This document shows positions 53,900-64,000 of a stretch of 64,000 bases of DNA, piece after piece; position 1 is the first letter of the stretch, and each line of letters starts with the position of its first letter. Under the pieces are notes generated by a model. That model was not told the DNA's origin. It ran no database searches and was given only the letters and a program-made list of their open reading frames with translations. Source of the DNA: Afipia sp. 1NLS2 (GTDB lineage: Bacteria > Pseudomonadota > Alphaproteobacteria > Rhizobiales > Xanthobacteraceae); contig NZ_ADVZ01000001.1 in the NCBI RefSeq assembly GCF_000178995.1, forward strand, positions 1 to 64,000. Direction: 5' to 3'. The position numbers and the translations under genes are program-made.

Positions 53900-56566
53900 T
53901 CAGGCGCCCATCGCGGCCTCGATCGCCTTCAGCGCCGCATCGGCCTTCGAGCCGTCCGGCCCACCCGCCTGCGCCATGTCCGGCTTGCCGCCGCCGCCCT
54001 TGCCGCCCAGCACTTCGCTGGCCTTGCGCACGAGATCGACGGCGCTGAAGCGTGACGTCAAGTCAGGCGTCACGCCGACAACGACGCTGGCCTTGCCATC
54101 TTCACTGGTCGCCACCAGCGCGACGACACCGGAGCCGATCTGCTTCTTGCCCTGATCGGCGAGGCTCTTGAGATCCTTAACCTCGACACCCTGCACCGCG
54201 CGGGCAAGCAGTTTGACATCGCCGACACTGCGCACGTCCGAAGCAGCTGCCGCCCCGCCGGCGCTGCCTCCCCCGCCCATCGCGAGCTTCTTGCGCGCCT
54301 CAGAGAGATCGCGTTCGAGCTTCTTGCGCTCCTCGATCAGCGCCGCGATACGCACCGGCATGTCTTCGAGCGTGGTCTTCAATTCCGCGGCCGCTGTCTT
54401 CGCGGTCTGGATGCTGTGGTTGGCGGCCTGACGCGCGGCTCGGCCGGTCAGCGCCTCGATGCGGCGCACCCCGGAGGCCACCGCGCTTTCGCCGGTGATC
54501 GAAACAAGACCGATGTCGCCGGTGCGCCTCACATGCGTGCCGCCGCACAGTTCGACCGACCAGCCGAGCGCGTTGCCGCTCCCTTGCCCCATCGACACGA
54601 CGCGCACTTCGTCGCCGTATTTCTCGCCGAACAGCGCCCGCGCGCCCGAGCTGCGGGCATCCTCGATGCCCATCAGCCGCGTCGTCACTTCGCCGTTCTC
54701 GAGCACGATATCGTTGGCGATGTCCTCAATGCGGCTCAATTCGTCCGGCGTGATCGGCTTGGTGTGCGCGAAGTCGAAGCGCAATCGCTCCGGCGATACC
54801 AGCGAGCCGCGCTGGGCGATATGGTCGCCGAGCACCTGACGCAGCGCTTCGTGCAGAAGATGCGTTGCCGAGTGGTTGGCACGGATCGCACCGCGACGCG
54901 CGTGATCGACTTCGAGCTGCAGCGGCGCGCCCTTCTTCAGGGTGCCCTGCTCAAGCTGGCCGATGTGAACGAACAGATCGCCAGCCTTCTTCTGCGTGTC
55001 GGTCACGCGGAAGCGCACACCGCCGTCGCCGGTGAGAACGCCGGTGTCGCCAACCTGACCGCCGGATTCGCCGTAGAACGGTGTCTGGTTCAGTACCACG
55101 GAGGCTGCATCGCCCGCCTTCAGGCTCTCGACGCTTGCGCCATCCTTCACCAGTGCCGTCACGACGCCCTCGGCGATCTCGGTGTCGTAGCCGAGGAATT
55201 CAGTCGCGCCGAGTTCCTCGCGCAGCGGGAACCAGATCTTCTCCGCCGCGGTGTCGCCCGAGCCCGCCCACGACGCGCGCGCCTTCGCCTTCTGGCGTTC
55301 CATCGCGTCGGTAAAGGATGCGAGATCGACACCGATGCCGCGATTGCGCAGCGCGTCCTGCGTCAGATCGAGCGGGAAGCCGTAAGTATCGTACAGCGTG
55401 AACGCCGTCTCGCCATCGAACATATCGCCCTTGTGCAGGGCCGCGCTCTTTTCATCGAGAATAGCAAGACCACGATCCAGCGTCTTGCGGAAGCGGGTCT
55501 CTTCGAGCTTCAGCGTTTCCTCGATCAGCGCTTCGGCACGCACCAGTTCGGGATACGCCTGCCCCATCTCGCGCACTAGCGCCCAGACGAGGCGATGCAT
55601 CAGCGGATCCTTTGCGCCGAGCAACTGCGCATGACGCATCGCGCGGCGCATGATCCGGCGCAGCACGTAACCGCGGCCTTCGTTCGAGGGCAGCACACCG
55701 TCCGCAATCAGGAACGACGAGGCGCGCAGATGATCGGCGATTACACGCAGCGACGCCTTCTGCGCGCCATGCGGGTCGGCACCGGTGAGATCGGAGATGG
55801 CGCGGATCAGCGCCACGAACAGGTCGATGTCGTAATTGTCGTGCTTGCCCTGCAGCACGGCAGCGATGCGCTCGAGGCCCATGCCGGTATCGATCGAAGG
55901 GTGCGGCAGCGGGTTGCGATTCCCCGGCGCGATCTGATCGAACTGCATGAAGACGAGATTCCAGATCTCGATGAAGCGGTCGCCATCTTCATCCGGCGAT
56001 CCGGGAGGGCCGCCCGGCACCTTGTCGCCATGGTCGAAGAAGATTTCCGAGCACGGTCCGCAGGGGCCGGTGTCGCCCATCTGCCAGAAATTGTCGGAGG
56101 TCCCGATGCGAACAATCCTGGATTCGGGCAGCCCTGCGATCTTCTTCCACAGCCCGAATGCCTCGTCGTCCTCGGCATAGACCGTCACCAGAAGGCGATC
56201 CTTGGGAAGCGCAAAATCCTTGGTAATCAGCGTCCACGCCAGTTCGATCGCTCGATCCTTGAAATAGTTGCCGAACGAGAAGTTGCCCAGCATCTCGAAA
56301 AAGGTGTGGTGGCGAGCGGTGTAGCCGACATTGTCGAGGTCGTTGTGCTTGCCGCCGGCGCGGACGCATTTCTGCGAGGTGGTGGCGCGCTGGTAAGGGC
56401 GCTTCTCCAGACCCGTGAACACGTTCTTGAACTGCACCATGCCCGCATTGGTGAACATCAATGTCGGATCGTTGCGGGGAACCAGCGGCGAGGACGGGAC
56501 GATCTCGTGCCCGTTTTTCGCGAAAAAATTGAGAAACCCAGACCTGATCTCGTTAACGCCGCTCAT
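53900..56566 (-). CDS. alaS: Alanyl-tRNA synthetase
   Basis: 888 residues, normal for the family. N-terminal catalytic domain: [20 protein letters not shown] near residue 22 and [20 protein letters not shown] near 98. Editing domain: zinc ligands [12 protein letters not shown] near 568 and [13 protein letters not shown] near 674. C-terminal DHHA1 region with [13 protein letters not shown] near 864. It charges tRNA-Ala. A glycine-controlled operon starts divergently upstream. Confidence 0.97.
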   Translation of the reverse strand: MSGVNEIRSGFLNFFAKNGHEIVPSSPLVPRNDPTLMFTNAGMVQFKNVFTGLEKRPYQRATTSQKCVRAGGKHNDLDNVGYTARHHTFFEMLGNFSFGNYFKDRAIELAWTLITKDFALPKDRLLVTVYAEDDEAFGLWKKIAGLPESRIVRIGTSDNFWQMGDTGPCGPCSEIFFDHGDKVPGGPPGSPDEDGDRFIEIWNLVFMQFDQIAPGNRNPLPHPSIDTGMGLERIAAVLQGKHDNYDIDLFVALIRAISDLTGADPHGAQKASLRVIADHLRASSFLIADGVLPSNEGRGYVLRRIMRRAMRHAQLLGAKDPLMHRLVWALVREMGQAYPELVRAEALIEETLKLEETRFRKTLDRGLAILDEKSAALHKGDMFDGETAFTLYDTYGFPLDLTQDALRNRGIGVDLASFTDAMERQKAKARASWAGSGDTAAEKIWFPLREELGATEFLGYDTEIAEGVVTALVKDGASVESLKAGDAASVVLNQTPFYGESGGQVGDTGVLTGDGGVRFRVTDTQKKAGDLFVHIGQLEQGTLKKGAPLQLEVDHARRGAIRANHSATHLLHEALRQVLGDHIAQRGSLVSPERLRFDFAHTKPITPDELSRIEDIANDIVLENGEVTTRLMGIEDARSSGARALFGEKYGDEVRVVSMGQGSGNALGWSVELCGGTHVRRTGDIGLVSITGESAVASGVRRIEALTGRAARQAANHSIQTAKTAAAELKTTLEDMPVRIAALIEERKKLERDLSEARKKLAMGGGGSAGGAAAASDVRSVGDVKLLARAVQGVEVKDLKSLADQGKKQIGSGVVALVATSEDGKASVVVGVTPDLTSRFSAVDLVRKASEVLGGKGGGGKPDMAQAGGPDGSKADAALKAIEAAMGA

Positions 56567-56767
56567 AACCGTCCAATCGACCTTGCGAATCCGTGCCGGA
56601 CCATGCCGGGCAAAATGCAGATTTTCCAGCCGCTTTTAGACGGGGGATGCCATCCTTGTCCACAAAACGGGCGAAACCAGGCAAACTGTCATTTAACGGA
56701 GGGATGACGGCAGACAGCCGCGTTGACAGTCCCAGAATCCCGTGTTTTGCTTTGCAGCATAACGACC

Positions 56768-56955
56768 CGCACACCGGGAGAGACTGGCCGCTTTTGAAAT
56801 GGAAAGCAGCCGGCGCCGAAGGAGCAACCGCCCCGGAAACTCTCAGGCAAAAGGACCGTGTGAGGGACGATACATCTGGAAAGAGATACGGCCGGAAACG
56901 GTGCGGTATCCGCCGACGGGATAATACTCTCAGGCACAGCGACAGGTGGGGCTTC
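56768..56955 (+). promoter_or_regulatory. Tandem glycine riboswitch upstream of gcvT
   Basis: Two aptamers are recognisable. First, CGGGAGAGACTGG (from 56774), then CGCCGAAGGAGCAACCGCC and GGAAACTCTCAGGCAAAAGG. Second, ATCTGGAAAGAGA (from 56873), CCGCCGACGGGATAATACTC and TCAGGCACAGCGACAGGTGG. The C-T-C-T-C-A-G-G-C-A core appears in each. Glycine binding normally turns on glycine cleavage genes; the element ends 45 bp before the gcvT ATG and fills most of the leader. Confidence 0.95.
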
Positions 56956-56999
56956 GGCAGGGTTTCGGGACTTTTCCCGCAAACCCACAGGAGCAACCC

Positions 57000-58151
57000 A
57001 TGCTGGCGCAACCCAACACCCCTTCCGAGCTGAAAAACGTACCCCTGCACGCGCTGCACGTCTCTTGCGGCGGCAAAATGGTGCCATTCGCCGGCTATGA
57101 GATGCCGGTGCAATACGCGGCTGGGGTATTGAAAGAACACCTCCATACTCGCACTTCCGCCGGCCTGTTCGACGTCTCACACATGGGCCAGATCAGGCTC
57201 CGGCCGAAATCGGGCCGGATCGAGGATGCTGCAACCGCGCTGGAGCGTATCGTTCCGCAGGACATTCTTGGCATCGCACCGGGGCGCCAGCGCTATGCGC
57301 TATTCACCAATGATGAGGGCGGTATCCTTGATGACCTGATGGTCGCTAATTTCGGCGACGAGTTGTTTCTGGTGGTGAACGCCGCCTGCAAGGCTGCCGA
57401 CGAGGCGCATCTGCGCGACCATCTGGCCCGCGATTGCGAGATCATCCCCCTGCCCGACCGCGCACTGATCGCCCTGCAGGGCCCGAAGGCCGTGGACGTG
57501 CTGGCGAAGTTCGATGCCGCTATCGCATCGATGCGCTTCATGGACAGCGGCCCGCGCACCCTGATGGGCATCCCCTGCTTCGTCTCGCGCTCGGGCTACA
57601 CCGGCGAGGACGGTTTTGAGATTTCGGTTCCCGCCGCGGACGCGGAGCGGCTGGTGACGACGTTGCTCGCGGACGCCGCGGTGCTTCCCGTGGGTCTTGG
57701 CGCGCGCGACAGTCTGCGGCTCGAAGCTGGTCTCTGTCTTTACGGCCACGACATCGACACAACCACGACGCCGATTGAAGCGGCGCTTGAATGGTCGATC
57801 CAGAAAGCCCGCCGCAAGGGCGGCGCGCGCGAGGGCAGATTTCCCGGTGCAACCACCATCCTGCGCCAATTGGAAGAAGGCGCCCCGCGCCGTCGCGTCG
57901 GCCTGAAGGTGGAAGGACGTGCCCCGGTGCGTGAAGGCGCGCCTTTATTCGCCGACGCATCCTCCACCAACAAGATCGGCCGCGTCACATCCGGCGGTTT
58001 CGGCCCGAGCGTCAACGGGCCCGTCGCCATAGGCTATGTGCCCACTCCGCTCGCCACGCCGGGTACCGGACTGTTCACCGAACTACGCGGAAGCCGCCTG
58101 CCGATGCAGACCGCCAAACTGCCTTTCGTCGCTCCCACCTATCAACGCTAA
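57000..58151 (+). CDS. gcvT: Glycine cleavage system T protein (aminomethyltransferase)
   Basis: 383 residues. ATG 57000 after AGGAG. Motifs: [20 protein letters not shown] near residue 20, [16 protein letters not shown] near 53, [19 protein letters not shown] near 197 and [20 protein letters not shown] near 231. It takes the aminomethyl group from GcvH to tetrahydrofolate. First gene of gcvT-gcvH-gcvP under the glycine riboswitch. Confidence 0.96.
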   Translation: MLAQPNTPSELKNVPLHALHVSCGGKMVPFAGYEMPVQYAAGVLKEHLHTRTSAGLFDVSHMGQIRLRPKSGRIEDAATALERIVPQDILGIAPGRQRYALFTNDEGGILDDLMVANFGDELFLVVNAACKAADEAHLRDHLARDCEIIPLPDRALIALQGPKAVDVLAKFDAAIASMRFMDSGPRTLMGIPCFVSRSGYTGEDGFEISVPAADAERLVTTLLADAAVLPVGLGARDSLRLEAGLCLYGHDIDTTTTPIEAALEWSIQKARRKGGAREGRFPGATTILRQLEEGAPRRRVGLKVEGRAPVREGAPLFADASSTNKIGRVTSGGFGPSVNGPVAIGYVPTPLATPGTGLFTELRGSRLPMQTAKLPFVAPTYQR

Positions 58152-58159
58152 GGAAATCC

Positions 58160-58525
58160 ATGACCACGCTTTTCACTTCCGATCATGAATGGCTCCAGAT
58201 CGACGGCGATACCGCAACCATCGGCATCACCGACTTCGCACAGAACCAGCTCGGCGACGTGGTATTCGTCGAGCTGCCCAAGGCAGGCCGCACCCTGAAG
58301 AAGGCCGAAACCGCCGCGACCGTGGAGAGCGTGAAGGCGGCATCGGACGTCTACGCACCGGTGTCCGGCGAAGTCATCGAGTCCAACGACGCGCTCGCCG
58401 CCGATCCCTCGCTCATCAATTCCGACCCGCAGGGCAAGGCGTGGTTCTTCAAGCTTAAGCTCGCCGACAAGAGCGAACTGGACGGGCTAATGGATGAAGC
58501 GGCCTACAAGGCGCAGACGGAGTGA
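58160..58525 (+). CDS. gcvH: Glycine cleavage system H protein
   Basis: 121 residues. The lipoylated lysine lies in [20 protein letters not shown] near residue 48 (Glu-Ser-Val-Lys). [19 protein letters not shown] near 23 completes the fold. It shuttles the aminomethyl group among P, T and L proteins. 8 bp after gcvT. Complete length. Confidence 0.96.
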   Translation: MTTLFTSDHEWLQIDGDTATIGITDFAQNQLGDVVFVELPKAGRTLKKAETAATVESVKAASDVYAPVSGEVIESNDALAADPSLINSDPQGKAWFFKLKLADKSELDGLMDEAAYKAQTE

Positions 58526-58592
58526 CCCTTTTCGTCATGTCGGGACGCGCTCTGCATGACGAGACCAGACAGATTTCCTTCGAGGATATCCC

Positions 58593-61445
<2,853 letters not shown>

Positions 61446-61463
61446 CCGGTTTCCAAAACAAAA

Positions 61464-61512
61464 CGGGCCCTGAGGATGTCGGCAACTCAACATCCGCAGC
61501 GCCCGCTTTGCC
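61464..61512 (+). terminator. Imperfect hairpin terminator after gcvP
   Basis: CGGGC..CTG.GGATGT (61464-61479) pairs with ACATCC.CAG.GCCCG (61490-61505), two mismatches, followed by CTTTG. It lies 19 bp past gcvP; recA converges from the other side. Confidence 0.6.
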
Positions 61513-61645
61513 TTCCAAAGGACGATGGTGTCCGGGCAAGGATTCCCGTCTTGCCCGCATCGCCCGGACCTGAGCAGTTCCCAAGCCCCGGAATTTGTCT
61601 GTTCATGCGAGGCGCGCCAAGCGTGATCCCGCACGAGAAGGACGA

Positions 61646-62728
61646 TCAGTCCTCCGCTTCCTCGTCGTCATCGCTCTCCGGCTTGCCGGCTAGAATCTGC
61701 TCGGCGATCAGGCCGGAATTCTGCCGGATCGCGGCTTCGATCTTGGCGGTCATGTCCGGGTTGTCGCGCAGAAACGCCTTGGAATTCTCGCGGCCCTGAC
61801 CGAGGCGCTGGCTGTCATAGGAAAACCAGGCGCCGGACTTCTCGACGATGCCGGCCTTGACGCCAAGATCGAGGATCTCGCCCATCTTGGAGACACCCTC
61901 GCCGTACATGATGTCGAATTCGACCTGCTTGAACGGCGGCGCAAGCTTGTTCTTCACCACCTTGACGCGGGTGGAGTTGCCGATCACCTCGTCGCGCTCC
62001 TTGATCGCGCCGATGCGGCGAATGTCGAGGCGGACGGAGGCATAGAATTTCAGGGCATTGCCGCCCGTCGTGGTTTCCGGCGAGCCGTACATCACCCCGA
62101 TCTTCATGCGGATCTGGTTGATGAAGATCACCATGGTGTGGGACTTGTTGATCGAAGCCGTCAGCTTGCGCAGCGCCTGGCTCATCAAGCGCGCCTGCAA
62201 ACCCGGCAGCGCGTCGCCCATCTCACCCTCGAGTTCGGCGCGCGGCACAAGAGCTGCGACCGAATCGACGATCAGCACGTCCACCGCGCCGGAGCGCACC
62301 AGCGTATCGGCGATCTCAAGCGCCTGTTCGCCATGGTCGGGCTGGGAAATCAGCAGTTCATCGACATTGACGCCGAGCTTGCGGGCATAGACCGGGTCCA
62401 GTGCATGTTCGGCGTCGATGAAGGCACAGGTGCCGCCCTTCTTCTGGGCCTCGGCCACCGTATGCAGCGCCAGCGTGGTCTTGCCGGAGGATTCAGGACC
62501 GTAAATCTCGACCACCCGGCCCTTCGGCAGCCCGCCGACGCCGAGCGCGATGTCGAGCCCGAGGGAGCCCGAGGAGATCACCTCGATGTCCATGGAGCGG
62601 TCGGCCTTGCCGAGCCGCATCACCGAGCCTTTACCGAACTGGCGTTCGATCTGCGACAGGGCGGCCGTGAGGGCCTTGGTCTTGTCCATCGACGTTCCTT
62701 CAACGATACGCAGGGCGGCTGGGGCCAT
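61646..62728 (-). CDS. recA: Recombinase RecA
   Basis: 360 residues from ATG 62728 (MAPAALR..), with AGGAG seven bases upstream; the in-frame GTG at 62737 is directly on that site and less likely. Walker [21 protein letters not shown] near residue 70, [18 protein letters not shown] near 147 and [20 protein letters not shown] near 197. Acidic C-terminal tail [10 protein letters not shown]. It catalyses strand exchange and LexA self-cleavage. A LexA box lies 115 bp upstream. Confidence 0.97.
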   Translation of the reverse strand: MAPAALRIVEGTSMDKTKALTAALSQIERQFGKGSVMRLGKADRSMDIEVISSGSLGLDIALGVGGLPKGRVVEIYGPESSGKTTLALHTVAEAQKKGGTCAFIDAEHALDPVYARKLGVNVDELLISQPDHGEQALEIADTLVRSGAVDVLIVDSVAALVPRAELEGEMGDALPGLQARLMSQALRKLTASINKSHTMVIFINQIRMKIGVMYGSPETTTGGNALKFYASVRLDIRRIGAIKERDEVIGNSTRVKVVKNKLAPPFKQVEFDIMYGEGVSKMGEILDLGVKAGIVEKSGAWFSYDSQRLGQGRENSKAFLRDNPDMTAKIEAAIRQNSGLIAEQILAGKPESDDDEEAED

Positions 62729-62842
62729 AGGGGTCACTCCTTATGTACGGGATTCGCCGGCCGGACAAACGGGCTTCCCTGAAGCGGCGGACCGGAATCG
62801 CTGAAAACGTCCGATTGAATAAATGTACCCTATTTGTTCCTT

Positions 62843-62857
62843 GTTCGCAATATGTTC
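62843..62857. promoter_or_regulatory. LexA (SOS) box in the recA promoter
   Basis: GTTC-N7-GTTC, exactly the alphaproteobacterial LexA operator (GAAC-N7-GAAC read on the recA strand). An additional GTTC lies at 62836-62839, three bases before the first. It is in the 210-bp gap between recA and the divergent transporter gene, placed to repress recA. Confidence 0.9.
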
Positions 62858-62948
62858 TTGCAGCGAGCGGCCCAAATTTTACAAAACCTGATGGCGCAAC
62901 AACCGCAGCCGAGGTTCAATTTCGAATGATGATCCTTATACTTATCTC

Positions 62949-63578
62949 ATGAGCGGATGTTGTAGTTCAGATCATTGCTGTGCTCCCGATCCTCACCAAG
63001 GAAATCCGGGATACCGCAAAGCCCTGTGGGCTGTTCTGGCAATCAATGGGGCGATGTTCGCCGTTGAGGTCATCGCCGGACTCGCTGCCGGTTCTGCATC
63101 GCTCCAAGCAGACGCCCTCGACTTTCTCGGCGATACGGCAAACTACGCGATCAGCCTGATCGTCGTCGGCATGGCTCTCCGCTATCGCGCGCTCGCCGCC
63201 ACGGCCAAGGGCGCGACCATGGCCATATTCGGGCTATGGGTGATCGCAACCCTCATCTGGCATGTTGTTCAGGGAACGCTTCCCAACGCCTACACCATGG
63301 GCGTGGTTGGCTTCACCGCGCTGCTCGCCAACGTAGCCTCGTTCGCATTGCTCTGGGCCTATCGCGATGGCGACGCCAACATGCGCTCGGCGTGGATATG
63401 CACACGAAATGACGTACTAGGAAATCTTGCAGTTCTTGCAGCCGCCGCCGGTGTGTTCGGCACCGGAACGGGCTGGCCGGATGTGATTGTGGCGTCGATC
63501 ATGGCCATGCTTGCATTGCAGGGGGCCTTCATCGTCCTGCGACGATCGTCAGCAGAGTTGCGAGCCAACCCTGCTTAA
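62949..63578 (+). CDS. Cation-efflux (CDF-like) membrane protein, short form
   Basis: 209 residues. N-terminal Cys/His-rich CCSSDHCCAPDPH; then six hydrophobic segments with EVIAGLAAGSASLQADALDF near residue 39, the first part of which matches cation diffusion facilitators (AD/DFLGD ligand set), and TRNDVLGNLAVLAAAAGVFG near 151. Usual CDF proteins are about 300 residues with a C-terminal cytoplasmic domain; that domain is missing here. The Cys/His-rich start suggests Zn, Cu or Cd binding. Metal not determined. Confidence 0.83.
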   Translation: MSGCCSSDHCCAPDPHQGNPGYRKALWAVLAINGAMFAVEVIAGLAAGSASLQADALDFLGDTANYAISLIVVGMALRYRALAATAKGATMAIFGLWVIATLIWHVVQGTLPNAYTMGVVGFTALLANVASFALLWAYRDGDANMRSAWICTRNDVLGNLAVLAAAAGVFGTGTGWPDVIVASIMAMLALQGAFIVLRRSSAELRANPA

Positions 63579-63604
63579 GACCACCCCAATCCTCCATCCT
63601 CTGC

Positions 63605-63988
63605 TCACGCCATCGTCCGCACCAGATGCATCGCACCGATCAGAGCGCCGAGTGACAGCAGCGCCGAAGCCACCATGTAGGCGGCGGTCGCGGCGAATTC
63701 ACCGCGCTCGATCAGATAAAAAGAATCAAGCGAGAAGGTCGAGAACGTAGTGTAGCCGCCGCAAAAGCCAACGATGAGAAAGATCCGCACCGCCTGCGGC
63801 AGATTCCATCGCATCGCGAACAGGCTCGCAAAGAGCCCAATCACGAACGAGCCGGTGATGTTGATGATGAGCGTCCCCCAAGGAAAATCCGTGCCAAACA
63901 GCCTGCCCGCGCCGATGCCGACCAGATAGCGCGTCACCGAACCCAATGCTCCACCGAGCGCCACTGCCAGAATAAAAATCCAGTTCAC
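63605..63988 (-). CDS. crcB: Fluoride ion channel CrcB (Fluc)
   Basis: 127 residues, four helices. Conserved: GGALGSVTRYLVGIGAGRLF near residue 12, FPWGTLIINITGSFVIGLFA near 35 (pore Asn), and FCGGYTTFSTFSLDSFYLIE near 75 (Thr/Ser-Phe box with Na+ site). Dual-topology dimers expel fluoride. Complete gene; the ATG is 12 bp inside the window end. Confidence 0.94.
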   Translation of the reverse strand: MNWIFILAVALGGALGSVTRYLVGIGAGRLFGTDFPWGTLIINITGSFVIGLFASLFAMRWNLPQAVRIFLIVGFCGGYTTFSTFSLDSFYLIERGEFAATAAYMVASALLSLGALIGAMHLVRTMA

Positions 63989-64000
63989 TTGTCTCGTCCT

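Overview
The window looks like the chromosome of an alphaproteobacterium of the Bradyrhizobiaceae (Nitrobacter / Bradyrhizobium / Rhodopseudomonas / Afipia group). The evidence is high-GC coding, the family-typical housekeeping neighbourhoods (recA, alaS, icd, purCSQL with ATPase inhibitor zeta, rpsD), a GTTC-N7-GTTC LexA box before recA, and many small palindromic repeats of the kind common in this family. A nirK operon laid out like the ncgABC-nirK operon of nitrifiers, together with cyanase, makes a Nitrobacter-like host plausible, but this is inference.

Layout. Positions 1-4200 are AT-richer accessory DNA: the 3'-truncated reverse transcriptase gene (minus strand), a 113-bp sequence present twice just upstream of it, and a complete IS1595-family element (1706-4192). 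The element has 24-bp terminal inverted repeats, an 8-bp target duplication and passenger genes including a ClpP-like protease. 4201-4811 is repeat debris. 4812-14088 holds an acyltransferase with a slippery A9 tract, small secreted proteins, a DUF72/DUF488 pair, a BcsS-like outer-membrane protein, an XdhC/MobA-type molybdenum-hydroxylase maturation operon, and a frameshifted 3-oxoadipate enol-lactonase. 14322-19727 is a branched-chain amino acid ABC transporter (livHMGF, DUF6867, binding protein).

19759-26300 holds ccdA, an S58 peptidase, a TPR protein and the denitrification/NO-stress operon (two-domain multicopper oxidase, di-haem and mono-haem cytochromes c, NirK). Three NsrR-like palindromes lie before it. 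26458-40704 is mixed metabolism: envelope proteins, rpe-purB, murI, rpsD, grxD, egtB-egtD for ergothioneine, LtrA, BolA and an acyltransferase. 40713-44795 is the purine operon purC-purS-purQ-purL. 45059-53873 has the F1-ATPase inhibitor zeta, cynS, a TrmJ methyltransferase fused to a DUF559 nuclease-like domain, an array of GANTC sites at an exact 21-bp period, icd, an antiporter, a Usp protein and an EamA transporter. 53900-63988 has alaS, a tandem glycine riboswitch controlling gcvT-gcvH-gcvP, recA, a cation transporter and crcB.

I saw no tRNA, rRNA or CRISPR array. The most unusual items are the phased GANTC array with the neighbouring TrmJ-DUF559 fusion, the IS1595 element carrying cargo genes, the reverse transcriptase with its duplicated upstream sequence, and the NsrR-like sites at the nirK operon.
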